Of a stretch of DNA of 11,290 bases, positions 5,439 to 11,290 are shown piece after piece (within the stretch, counting starts at the first letter, position 1; each line of letters starts with the position of its first letter). Under the pieces are notes generated by a model. That model searched no databases, was not told where the DNA came from, and saw nothing but the letters and a program-made list of their open reading frames with translations. A program made the translations under genes and the position numbers. The DNA lies in the NCBI GenBank assembly GCA_903847545.1, contig CAINDZ010000454.1:1-11290 (forward strand). The letters are read 5' to 3'. The DNA is from an uncultured bacterium (GTDB lineage Bacteria; Krumholzibacteriota; Krumholzibacteriia; LZORAL124-64-63).

Positions 5439-6767
5439 ATGGCTGAGCAGCGACAGATCCAGCCCGCCTCCGGGAAACTGGGCATCCTGACCCCCGGCAT
5501 GGGCGCTGTGTCTTCGACCTTCATGGCGGGTGTGCTCGCCATCCGGGCCGGCCTGCGCCTGCCGATCGGCAGCACGACGCAGATGGGCCATATCCGCCTG
5601 GGCAAGCGCACGGAAGACCGCCAGCCCCTCGTGAAGAACTTCGTCCCCTTGACCGACCTCGAGAACATCGAGTTCGGCGGCTGGGACATCTTCGACGTCT
5701 CCTGCTACGAAGCGGCCATGACCGCCGGCGTGCTGGAAAAGGACCTCCTGGCCCAGATCCGCCCCGAGCTGGAGGCCATCCGGCCGATGAAGGCCGTCTT
5801 CGACCAGTACTACGTCAAGAAGCTGAACGGCAGCCACGTCAAGCAGGGCGCCAACAAGATGGAGCTGGCCGAGGCCGTCATCCAGGACATGGCCGACTTC
5901 AAGAAGAGCCACAATTGCGACCGTCTGGTCATGGTCTGGTGCGGCTCGACCGAGATCTACCTCAAGCGCAGCGCCGTCCACGAGACGCTGGCCGCGTTCG
6001 AGAAGGGCCTCCTGGAGAACCATCCGGACATCCCGCCCAGCATGATCTACGCCTATGCCGCCATCAAGTCGGGCGTCCCCTACGCCAACGGCGCGCCGAA
6101 CCTGAGCGCGGACGTCCCGGCCCTCGAGCAGCTGGCCAAGGAAAAGGGCGTCGGCATCTGCGGCAAGGACTTCAAGACCGGCCAGACCCTGCTCAAGACC
6201 GTGCTGGCCCCGGGCTTCAAGGCCCGCCAGCTGGGCGTCGCGGGCTGGTTCTCGACGAACATCCTGGGCAACCGGGACGGCGAGGTGCTGGACGATCCCG
6301 AGTCGTTCAAGTCTAAGGAAGAGACAAAGCTGGGCGTGCTGGACGCGATCCTGCAGCCGGAGCTGTACCCCGACCTGTACGGGAACCTCTTCCACAAGGT
6401 GCGGATCAACTACTATCCGCCCCGCGGCGACAACAAGGAAGGCTGGGACAACATCGACATCTTCGGCTGGTGCGGCCGGCCGATGCAGATCAAGGTCGAC
6501 TTCCTGTGCCGCGACTCGATCCTGGCCGCGCCGCTGGTGCTGGACCTGGCGCTGTTCCTGGACCTGGGCGCCCGCGCCAAGCTGCCGGGCGGCGTGCAGG
6601 AGTGGCTGTCGTTCTACTTCAAGAGCCCGGTGGTGCCCCTGTCGCCCCCCGGCCTCTACGCCGAGCACGACCTGTTCATCCAGCAGACAAAGCTGAAGAA
6701 CACGCTGCGCTGGATGATGGGCGAGGAAGTCATCACGCACCTGGGCCAGGACTACACGCAGGAGTAG
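5439..6767 (+). CDS. ino1: Inositol-3-phosphate synthase (myo-inositol-1-phosphate synthase)
   Basis: A 442-residue enzyme that converts D-glucose 6-phosphate to 1D-myo-inositol 3-phosphate, using NAD in an internal oxidation-aldol-reduction cycle in the cytoplasm. Visible signatures are the N-terminal dinucleotide-binding segment LGILTPGMGAVSSTFMAGV (14-32), NGSHVKQGANK (130-140), GKDFKTGQTLLKTVL (242-256) with the conserved lysines K243 and K246, GWFSTNILGNRDG (269-281), and SILAAPLVLDLALF (360-373). The length is close to full-length bacterial and eukaryotic members. AGGAG seven bases before ATG 5439 fixes the start. The product may feed inositol lipids, inositol-containing glycans or compatible solutes. 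No inositol monophosphatase, cytidylyltransferase or CDP-alcohol transferase is in the window. It is divergent from the glycan cluster, with a terminator-like hairpin after it. Confidence 0.96.
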   Translation: MAEQRQIQPASGKLGILTPGMGAVSSTFMAGVLAIRAGLRLPIGSTTQMGHIRLGKRTEDRQPLVKNFVPLTDLENIEFGGWDIFDVSCYEAAMTAGVLEKDLLAQIRPELEAIRPMKAVFDQYYVKKLNGSHVKQGANKMELAEAVIQDMADFKKSHNCDRLVMVWCGSTEIYLKRSAVHETLAAFEKGLLENHPDIPPSMIYAYAAIKSGVPYANGAPNLSADVPALEQLAKEKGVGICGKDFKTGQTLLKTVLAPGFKARQLGVAGWFSTNILGNRDGEVLDDPESFKSKEETKLGVLDAILQPELYPDLYGNLFHKVRINYYPPRGDNKEGWDNIDIFGWCGRPMQIKVDFLCRDSILAAPLVLDLALFLDLGARAKLPGGVQEWLSFYFKSPVVPLSPPGLYAEHDLFIQQTKLKNTLRWMMGEEVITHLGQDYTQE

Positions 6768-6793
6768 CCGGCCGGGCGCAGGATCGACACCAG

Positions 6794-6825
6794 GGAGCCG
6801 GCTCCGGGAATCCGGGGCCGGCTCC
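6794..6825 (+). terminator. Strong hairpin after inositol-3-phosphate synthase
   Basis: A nine-base stem GGAGCCGGC / GCCGGCTCC encloses a smaller CCGG-GAAT-CCGG stem, beginning 26 bases past the stop. Only two T residues follow, so termination may be partial and allow read-through to the hydrolase gene 37 bases downstream. Confidence 0.55.
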
Positions 6826-6862
6826 TTCACTGAAGAACCCGTTCACGTCCCGGGAGCCCCTC

Positions 6863-7507
6863 ATGGCCTTCACCGCCGCCGACTTCACCTGGGACGTCCT
6901 GCCGGTCGGCCCCCTGCAGATGAACGCGGTCCTGGTCACCGCGCCGGCCAGCGGCCAGGCGGTCCTGGTGGACCCGGGCGACGAGCCGGAGCGCCTGCTG
7001 GCCTGGGTCGAACGCTCGGGCTGCCGGCTGACGGCGCTGGTCGCCACCCACGGGCACTTCGACCATGTCGGGGCCGCGGCAGCCGTGGGCCGCGCCTGCG
7101 GGCTGCCGCTGCGCTGCCACCCGGACGACGCGGCGATGATCCGCCAGATGCCCCTGATCCAGGAGGCCTACGGCTTCCCCGCCACCGAGGTGCCGACGGT
7201 GGTGACGGACCTGGCCGACGGCGCCCTGGTGCCGCTGGGCGACGGGGCGCTCGAGGTCGTCCACATCCCGGGCCACGCCGCGGGGCAGGTCATGTTCCGC
7301 CTGCCGGGGCTGGCGATCGTCGGCGACTGCCTGTTCGCGGGCTCGGTCGGGCGCACCGATCTGCCGGGCGGCGACTTCCCCACCCTGGAAAAAAGCATCC
7401 GGGAGCGCATCTACACGCTCCCGGATGAGACCATCGTCGTCTGTGGCCACGGCCCGGACACGACCGTCGGCAGGGAAAAGACCACCAACCCGTACGTCCG
7501 CGGCTAG
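6863..7507 (+). CDS. Metallo-beta-lactamase-fold hydrolase, glyoxalase II-like (GloC/YcbL type)
   Basis: A 214-residue protein. The zinc ligands are all visible: H63, H65, D67 and H68 in THGHFDHVG, H138 in IPGHAAGQ, bridging D155 in GDCLFAGSVGRTDLPGGD, and H196 in CGHGPDTTVGREK. The segments GDCLFAGSVGRTDL and CGHGPDT with a nearby NPYVRG end match the compact YcbL/GloC type, which hydrolyses S-lactoylglutathione-like thioesters. It lacks the long C-terminal domain of classical glyoxalase II. The true substrate in this organism is unknown. ATG 6863 has GGGAG six bases upstream. It lies 95 bases after the inositol phosphate synthase gene and may be read through from it. Its 3' coding part contains an inverted repeat that reads as a terminator on the opposite strand. 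It converges on parA, with 23 bases between the stops. Confidence 0.93.
   Translation: MAFTAADFTWDVLPVGPLQMNAVLVTAPASGQAVLVDPGDEPERLLAWVERSGCRLTALVATHGHFDHVGAAAAVGRACGLPLRCHPDDAAMIRQMPLIQEAYGFPATEVPTVVTDLADGALVPLGDGALEVVHIPGHAAGQVMFRLPGLAIVGDCLFAGSVGRTDLPGGDFPTLEKSIRERIYTLPDETIVVCGHGPDTTVGREKTTNPYVRG
7389..7427 (-). terminator. Rho-independent terminator for parA, located inside the convergent hydrolase gene
   Basis: Minus strand: perfect 12-base stem CATCCGGGAGCG / CGCTCCCGGATG (7427-7416 with 7407-7396), eight-base loop, one C, then six T (7394-7389). It lies about 100 bases past the parA stop. On the plus strand the A run precedes the stem and no T run follows, so it acts only on minus-strand transcripts. 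Confidence 0.85.
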
Positions 7508-7530
7508 GCGCGGCGGGCCGGTCGCGCGGC

Positions 7531-8376
7531 TCAGGCCTCCTCGGTGGCGGCCTCGCGGGTCAGTTCCAGGTTCTCGCGCATCTCGACCTTCCGCTTCTCC
7601 AGCTTCTGGTGCTTCTTCAGGAATTCCTTCTTGATCCAGTCGCGGTACAGCGAGGCGCCCAGGCAGCCCGAGTCGTAGGCGTAGATGCTCTGCGAGGCGG
7701 CCGGGGCCTCCTCGATCTTGATGTTCGTCGTGATGATCGTCTTGAACACGTCGTTGGGACCGAACACGTTGCCCAGTTCCTTCTTCATGTTCTTCTGCAG
7801 CGGGGTGCGCCCGTCCTTCATCGTCAGCAGCACGCCCATCAGCTGCAGCCAGATGTTCTGACGCTCCTGGACACGCTCGATCAGCTGCTTCATCTGGTGC
7901 AGCGTCGGGATGGCGAGGCCGGTGCAGGGCGTCGGGATCAGCGCGTAATCGGCCGCCACCAGCGCGTTCTGGGTCAGCACGCCCAGGTCGGGCGGCGTGT
8001 CGATGATGATCCAGCCGTACGACGTCGACAGGGCCTGGACCACCTTGGCCAGGCGGTCGGTGATCTGCGTCTTGGCCATGCTCTCGAGCGAGGGGCTGGC
8101 CGGCAGCAGGTCGATGTTCTCGTCGTAGATGGTCGAGGCGATGCCGTCCTGCGGGGTGATGGCCCGGCGCAGCACGTCGAAGACGCTTCGCGCCGGGGGC
8201 TCGCCGTCGAGCTTGCCCAGCAGCGTGCTCGTGGCGCAGCCGTGCGGGTCCATGTCGATGATCAGGCACGACGAGGTCACGTCACTGTACCGCGTCAGGC
8301 CCGCCGCCAGATTAATGGCCGTGGTGGTCTTGCCCACCCCACCCTTATGGTTGACGACGGCGATCACATTTCCCAT
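7531..8376 (-). CDS. ParA/MinD-family (Soj-like) ATPase, orphan
   Basis: A 281-residue cytoplasmic ATPase. It has the deviant Walker A KGGVGKTT (11-18, with signature lysine K11 and K16), the Walker A' segment DMDPHGCATSTL (41-52), Walker B WIIIDTPPDLG (122-132), and the C-terminal NIKIEEAPAASQSIYAYDS (218-236) typical of chromosomal and plasmid ParA. The usual DxDPQGN reads DMDPHGC, a departure next to the nucleotide site. Residues about 243-281 form a highly charged tail longer than is common in ParA. ParA proteins form ATP-dependent dimers on DNA and position chromosomes, plasmids or protein clusters. No parB and no parS-like site is seen nearby, so the cargo may not be DNA. ATG 8376 is chosen over TTG 8382 because the GGGGGA site is better spaced for it. 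Confidence 0.93.
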   Translation of the reverse strand: MGNVIAVVNHKGGVGKTTTAINLAAGLTRYSDVTSSCLIIDMDPHGCATSTLLGKLDGEPPARSVFDVLRRAITPQDGIASTIYDENIDLLPASPSLESMAKTQITDRLAKVVQALSTSYGWIIIDTPPDLGVLTQNALVAADYALIPTPCTGLAIPTLHQMKQLIERVQERQNIWLQLMGVLLTMKDGRTPLQKNMKKELGNVFGPNDVFKTIITTNIKIEEAPAASQSIYAYDSGCLGASLYRDWIKKEFLKKHQKLEKRKVEMRENLELTREAATEEA

Positions 8377-8443
8377 GGGCAATATCCCCCGCGGGCTCGG
8401 GTTGGCAGGATTCAGGGGCGAAGGGGGTCAATATAAGAGTCAT

Positions 8444-8472
8444 CGGGGCGGACAGAAAGAAAAATCGCCCCG
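8444..8472. promoter_or_regulatory. Inverted repeat upstream of parA
   Basis: CGGGGCG (8444-8450) and CGCCCCG (8466-8472) flank a 15-base AT-rich interval. On the minus strand this lies just upstream of a -10-like TATATT (about 8434-8429), so it sits in the promoter region expected for parA and could be an operator. No good -35 is seen. Confidence 0.4.
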
Positions 8473-8482
8473 CGCCCCGGAG

Positions 8483-8502
8483 TTGTCCACTCCCGTGGAC
8501 AA
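8483..8502. promoter_or_regulatory. Perfect inverted repeat with two DnaA-box-like halves (TTGTCCAC)
   Basis: TTGTCCAC-TCCC-GTGGACAA is an eight-base perfect inverted repeat. Each half resembles the high-GC DnaA box TTGTCCACA, with the ninth base T or G instead of A. It lies between the secreted barrel gene and parA. The T run on the minus strand precedes the dyad rather than following it, so it is not a terminator. Confidence 0.5.
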
Positions 8503-8519
8503 AAACCCGTGGCCGGTCC

Positions 8520-9350
8520 CTACCAACCGGCGGCGGCAGCCAGGCGCAGTTCGAAGAGCCACAGCTCGGTGGCCGGGTCAAAGGTTGCGTAAACACCTGA
8601 AGTCGGCGGCGTAAACCCATCCAGATCCAGGGACATCCGGCGCAACGAGACCTCGCCGGTCAGCTGCAGGGGCCCCATCAGCTGCCGGTACCCCAGGGCC
8701 CCGCGGGCTCCGAGCAGGGTCTGGTCCAGCTGCGGATCCTGGTCGGCCGACAGGTCCGACAAGGTCGCCCCGAACGATGCGTAGGGATGGGACGGGTAGG
8801 CCGTCAGGCGGGCCTCGAGCGCCAGCGTGCCGGTCAGGAACGACACCCGGTCGCAGGGGAAGACCGCGCCCCCCTCGCCCAGGAGCGCCTCGGCGGTCAC
8901 GTCGCAGGCCCCGGTCGCCAGTTCGCCGCGCAGCCACCACCGGCCCTGTCCCAGCCGGCGACCGGCAAAGGCGGTGATGACGCTGCCGGGGTCGATCGTC
9001 GCGGTGAACCGGGACGCGGTGAACCAAATGTCGCCGTCCCGGCCCCACGCCAGCGGATGGTCGGCCTGCACCCGGTACAGGTCGCCGGCGTCGAGCAGGC
9101 CCGCCCCCAGGCCCACGAACCAGCGCTCGCCGGCTGCGGTGAACACGGGGTCGGCCACAGGGGCGGTCTTCGACTCGGCCGGCTTGGGCGCGGGCTTCGG
9201 GACGGGCGCCTTGTGGCGGCCGGTGTCGCGCTCCTGGGCCAGGGCCGGCAGGGCGGCCACCAGCAGGGCGGCCGCCAGGGCGAGGGTGAGATGGCGGACA
9301 GGGAACGAGCGCCTGCGGAGGGCCGGTCCGGAAAGGGCGGGAAGGTTCAA
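8520..9350 (-). CDS. Secreted, probably outer-membrane beta-barrel protein of unknown function
   Basis: A 276-residue protein that I do not recognise. Positive residues RRR (12-14) precede a hydrophobic core LTLALAAALLVAAL (21-34) and a signal peptidase I site ALA-Q at 38/39. A proline- and lysine-rich linker (about 45-65) follows. The rest shows alternating hydrophobic strands rich in G, A, L and aromatics, such as DIWFTASRFTATID and WWLRGELATGACDV. It ends ELWLFELRLAAAAGW, with a terminal aromatic residue as in outer-membrane barrels recognised by BamA. Two cysteines could pair. TTG 9350 is preferred because the signal peptide then has a normal n-region. The frame also reaches TTG 9413, overlapping the anti-sigma stop, but that stretch is proline-rich with less biased third positions. 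It is downstream of the sigma/anti-sigma pair and may belong to its regulon. Confidence 0.75.
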   Translation of the reverse strand: MNLPALSGPALRRRSFPVRHLTLALAAALLVAALPALAQERDTGRHKAPVPKPAPKPAESKTAPVADPVFTAAGERWFVGLGAGLLDAGDLYRVQADHPLAWGRDGDIWFTASRFTATIDPGSVITAFAGRRLGQGRWWLRGELATGACDVTAEALLGEGGAVFPCDRVSFLTGTLALEARLTAYPSHPYASFGATLSDLSADQDPQLDQTLLGARGALGYRQLMGPLQLTGEVSLRRMSLDLDGFTPPTSGVYATFDPATELWLFELRLAAAAGW

Positions 9351-9409
9351 GGGGCGGCGACCTCGGGAAGGCGGACCGGGCGGCGGCGGGCCGAAACCCG
9401 CCGCGCGCG

Positions 9410-10183
9410 TCAACGGTTGTCGCCTGTATCTAGGCCCGCGGCCCCGGTGCTGTCAAGACGGGCCTTGAGCGTCCGCACCTGCAGCTCGTACTGGTAGACC
9501 ATGCGCACGAGCTGGTCGTTGCGCTCGCGCAGGCGCTGGATGGTCTGCAGGTCGTCGAGCCGGTCGCCCGACCAGCCGCGGTCGATGACCGCGCCCGGCT
9601 GCATGGACCTGGCGCCGGTCGAGACGCTCCGGCCGATGCCCGCCTCGTACAGGCCCGTGCCGCGCGAGGCGCCGAACAGGGACCTGCGGTCCGAGCGGCC
9701 GGCCAGGCTGGCCGCCGGGGACGCCGCCTGGGCCGTCGTGTTCGCGGGCGCCTCGACGACGGGGACGGCCGCCACCTGCGGCGTCGCGCGGCCGGCCGGC
9801 GTCGCCGCGCCCGGCGCACCCTGCGGACCCAGGAACACGGCCACCGCCAGCATCGCCGCCAGCCCGATGGAGGCGGCCGCGCCGAACGCGGGCCACCACG
9901 AACCGCGGCGCACGGCGGGCTCGTCCTCGAGCCACGGGTAGGCCGTCTCGCCCGCGCGCTGCTGCAGCGCCTGGTTCAGGCGCAGCTGCAGCTTCCAGTC
10001 GAAGTTGTCGGGCAGCCGCGGCTCGGTCGCCGCCAGCAGCCGGCGTCCCGTCTGCAGGTCCTCGCGGAACGAGCGGCACTCGCCGCACGCGTCGAGGTGC
10101 GCCAACAGGCCGGCGGTGGCGTCCGGGGGCAGCAGCCCGTCGATCTCGCGGCTCAGAAAATCCCTGGCCTTGCTGCAACGCAT
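9410..10183 (-). CDS. Membrane anti-sigma factor with N-terminal zinc-finger (zf-HC2) domain
   Basis: A 257-residue protein. The start MRCSKARDFLSREIDG and the HxxxCxxC motif (H29, C33, C36), with C3 as probable fourth ligand, form the zinc-binding anti-sigma domain that holds an ECF sigma factor in the cytoplasm. One transmembrane helix follows (about 97-119, WWPAFGAAASIGLAAMLAVA). The outside part is an Ala/Pro/Thr-rich linker (120-165) and a charged helix that looks like a coiled coil (about 208-244), an unusual sensor end. ATG 10183 has AAGGA eight bases upstream. An earlier GTG/ATG pair at 10204/10201 overlaps the sigma stop but has a poor ribosome site. Tight spacing to the sigma gene supports a cognate pair. 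The signal is unknown; release could be by proteolysis or redox change at the zinc site. Confidence 0.92.
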   Translation of the reverse strand: MRCSKARDFLSREIDGLLPPDATAGLLAHLDACGECRSFREDLQTGRRLLAATEPRLPDNFDWKLQLRLNQALQQRAGETAYPWLEDEPAVRRGSWWPAFGAAASIGLAAMLAVAVFLGPQGAPGAATPAGRATPQVAAVPVVEAPANTTAQAASPAASLAGRSDRRSLFGASRGTGLYEAGIGRSVSTGARSMQPGAVIDRGWSGDRLDDLQTIQRLRERNDQLVRMVYQYELQVRTLKARLDSTGAAGLDTGDNR

Positions 10184-10200
10184 CGTGGGGTTCCTTTCCA

Positions 10201-10908
10201 TCACTCTTCGTTGTCCGTCCGGTTGTCCTCGGCGGCGGCCCGCGCCTCGATCTCCTCGAGCTCCGCGAGCAGGGTCTCGTTCTTCAGCATCGGCTTGATG
10301 AGCAGCCGGAACCGGGTGCGCGCGCGGTTGATGCGCGAGCGCACGGTGCCGAGTTTCAGGCCGGTGACCTGCTGGATCTCCTCGTAGCTGAGCTGCTCGA
10401 CCTCGCGCAGCAGGAACGGCACGCGGTAGCGCTCGGGAATCTTCGCGGTCGCCTCGGCGATCAGCCGGCCGAGTTCCTCGCGCTCGATGCGCGCCGACGT
10501 GTCCGCGCGCGCGTCGGCCGGGTCGACCGGCATCTCGTCGTCCTCGGGAGCGGGGTTCAGGCTGATCGTCACCGGGCGGCGCGAACGCTGGCGCATCTTG
10601 TTGCGCACCAGGTTGGTCGCGATGGTGAAGACCCAGGTCGAGAAGCGAGCGATCTCGCGGTACTTGGCCGCGTGGATGTAGACGCGGATGAGCGTCTCCT
10701 GCGTGAGCTCCTCGGCCAGGGCGGGGTCCTTCACCATGCGCATGATGAAGCTGAACAGGCGTCCCTTGTAGCGGGAGACGATCTCGTCGTATGCCCGCTT
10801 CTGCCCCTGCTGGACCAGGACAATGAGGTCCTCGTCGCGCAGGTCGCGCAGGGCGCCCCTTTGCTGCCGGGGATCCTCGAAGGGGGTGTTTTCGCGCGAC
10901 GGGTTCAC
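10201..10908 (-). CDS. ECF-family RNA polymerase sigma factor
   Basis: A 235-residue sigma-70 family protein with regions 2 and 4 only. Region 2 spans about 25-106, with DPALAEELTQETLIRVYIHA (61-80, core-binding helix) and FSTWVFTIATNLVRNKMRQ (89-107, -10 recognition). A short acidic linker (118-138) follows. Region 4 spans about 157-204, with the helix-turn-helix LSYEEIQQVTGLKLGTVRSR (173-192). The C-terminus has an acidic tail of about 20 residues beyond region 4. GTG 10908 is chosen because AGGAG lies six bases upstream; the frame runs further 5' without recognisable protein. The anti-sigma gene follows directly and its upstream alternative start overlaps this TGA. It probably directs polymerase to envelope-related promoters, possibly its own. 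Confidence 0.95.
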   Translation of the reverse strand: MNPSRENTPFEDPRQQRGALRDLRDEDLIVLVQQGQKRAYDEIVSRYKGRLFSFIMRMVKDPALAEELTQETLIRVYIHAAKYREIARFSTWVFTIATNLVRNKMRQRSRRPVTISLNPAPEDDEMPVDPADARADTSARIEREELGRLIAEATAKIPERYRVPFLLREVEQLSYEEIQQVTGLKLGTVRSRINRARTRFRLLIKPMLKNETLLAELEEIEARAAAEDNRTDNEE

Positions 10909-10951
10909 CTTGCGCTCCTGACGACGACCGGGAAACGGAACCGCAGGCCCT

Positions 10952-11290
10952 TCAACGCCCCGGCGCGGGGGAAGTTCCCGGTTCCGGGACGGCGGGCAGC
11001 GCCAGGATCTCGCCCAGCGACCACCAGGGCAGGAAGACCTCGTCCGGGGCCGCGGCAAAGGGCCGTTCCCGGCGCGGAGTGACCACGAGGCTTCCCGGGC
11101 GGCGCGACGACCGGACGGTGACGCTGCCGTCGTTCGCGCGGGCCAGCCGCACGACCTCCCCCGGCCCGCCACCACCGCGCGCCCGCGCTGCCAGATCGCG
11201 CCGCAGGCCCGCCGGGGCGGCCCCGGCGCCCGCGGGATCGTCGACGGCCACCGCCGCCAGGACGAGCGCGGCGCGGTCCTCGCCGCCGGC
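10952..11290 (-). CDS. C-terminal end of an unrecognised protein (starts outside the window)
   Basis: One minus-strand frame is open from the window edge to TGA at 10954-10952, giving at least 112 residues. Third positions are mostly G or C, as in the clear genes here. The visible part begins with a short hydrophobic stretch ALVLAAVAVDD, then an Arg/Gly-rich segment, then SVTVRSSRRPGSLVVTPRRE with strand-like alternation and DEVFLPWWSLGEILALP near the end. I recognise no family. It is 43 bases upstream of the sigma factor and co-directional, so it could be in the same operon. It might instead be a chance open frame in GC-rich DNA. Confidence 0.5.
   Translation of the reverse strand, partial: AGGEDRAALVLAAVAVDDPAGAGAAPAGLRRDLAARARGGGGPGEVVRLARANDGSVTVRSSRRPGSLVVTPRRERPFAAAPDEVFLPWWSLGEILALPAVPEPGTSPAPGR

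Noticed and set aside
5331..6830. Long minus-strand open frame opposite inositol-3-phosphate synthase
   Set aside because: The plus-strand protein has clear family motifs and a ribosome site; the antisense product is a low-information Leu/Gln/Val/Arg-rich shadow.
7508..7527. Hairpin GCGCG/CGCGC between the convergent stops as a bidirectional terminator
   Set aside because: Only five pairs in GC-rich sequence and no T-tract on either strand. The better terminator for parA is at 7389-7427.
6827..8269. Minus-strand open frame of about 480 codons covering the hydrolase and most of parA
   Set aside because: It is out of frame with parA and antisense to the hydrolase, both of which carry intact catalytic motifs.

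Overview
This is a very G+C-rich bacterial segment: third codon positions are almost all G or C, and the only clearly AT-rich patch is one intergenic region. An outer-membrane-type beta-barrel candidate, a polyprenyl-phosphate sugar transferase and an ECF sigma/zinc-finger anti-sigma pair suggest a Gram-negative-type envelope. A high-GC member of a poorly cultured lineage would fit, but nothing in the sequence fixes the taxon.

Positions 1-5075, all on the minus strand, form an envelope polysaccharide cluster. In transcription order it holds a membrane phosphoglycosyl transferase (4341-5075), a Gfo/Idh/MocA sugar-nucleotide oxidoreductase (3163-4188), a GT4 glycosyltransferase (1983-3161), a second GT4 (201-1349) and a GT2 whose end lies outside the window (1-204). 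Between the two GT4 genes sit three tRNA genes, Gly(GCC), Cys(GCA) and Leu(TAA). Each has its own TTGACA promoter. The first two are followed by terminator hairpins, while Leu has no T-tract before the next glycosyltransferase. The proposed scheme is that the sugar transferase loads the first sugar phosphate on the lipid carrier, the oxidoreductase helps make an unusual sugar nucleotide, and the GTs extend the chain.

Positions 5076-5438 are a divergent, partly AT-rich intergenic region with a promoter candidate in each direction. To the right, on the plus strand, are inositol-3-phosphate synthase (5439-6767) and a GloC/YcbL-like metallo-beta-lactamase-fold hydrolase (6863-7507).

Positions 7531-11290 are again on the minus strand. 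In transcription order they hold the C-terminal end of an unrecognised protein, an ECF sigma factor, its zinc-finger membrane anti-sigma factor with a C-terminal coiled coil, a secreted beta-barrel-like protein and an orphan ParA-type ATPase. The sigma, anti-sigma and barrel genes look like an envelope-sensing unit. The parA gene converges on the hydrolase gene, and a strong minus-strand terminator that appears to serve parA lies inside the hydrolase coding sequence.

I see no CRISPR array, insertion sequence, phage gene or defence system. The best leads are regulatory: the terminator embedded in a convergent gene, the UUCG hairpin abutting a ribosome binding site, the tRNA array within the glycan cluster, and the DnaA-box-like inverted pair upstream of parA.
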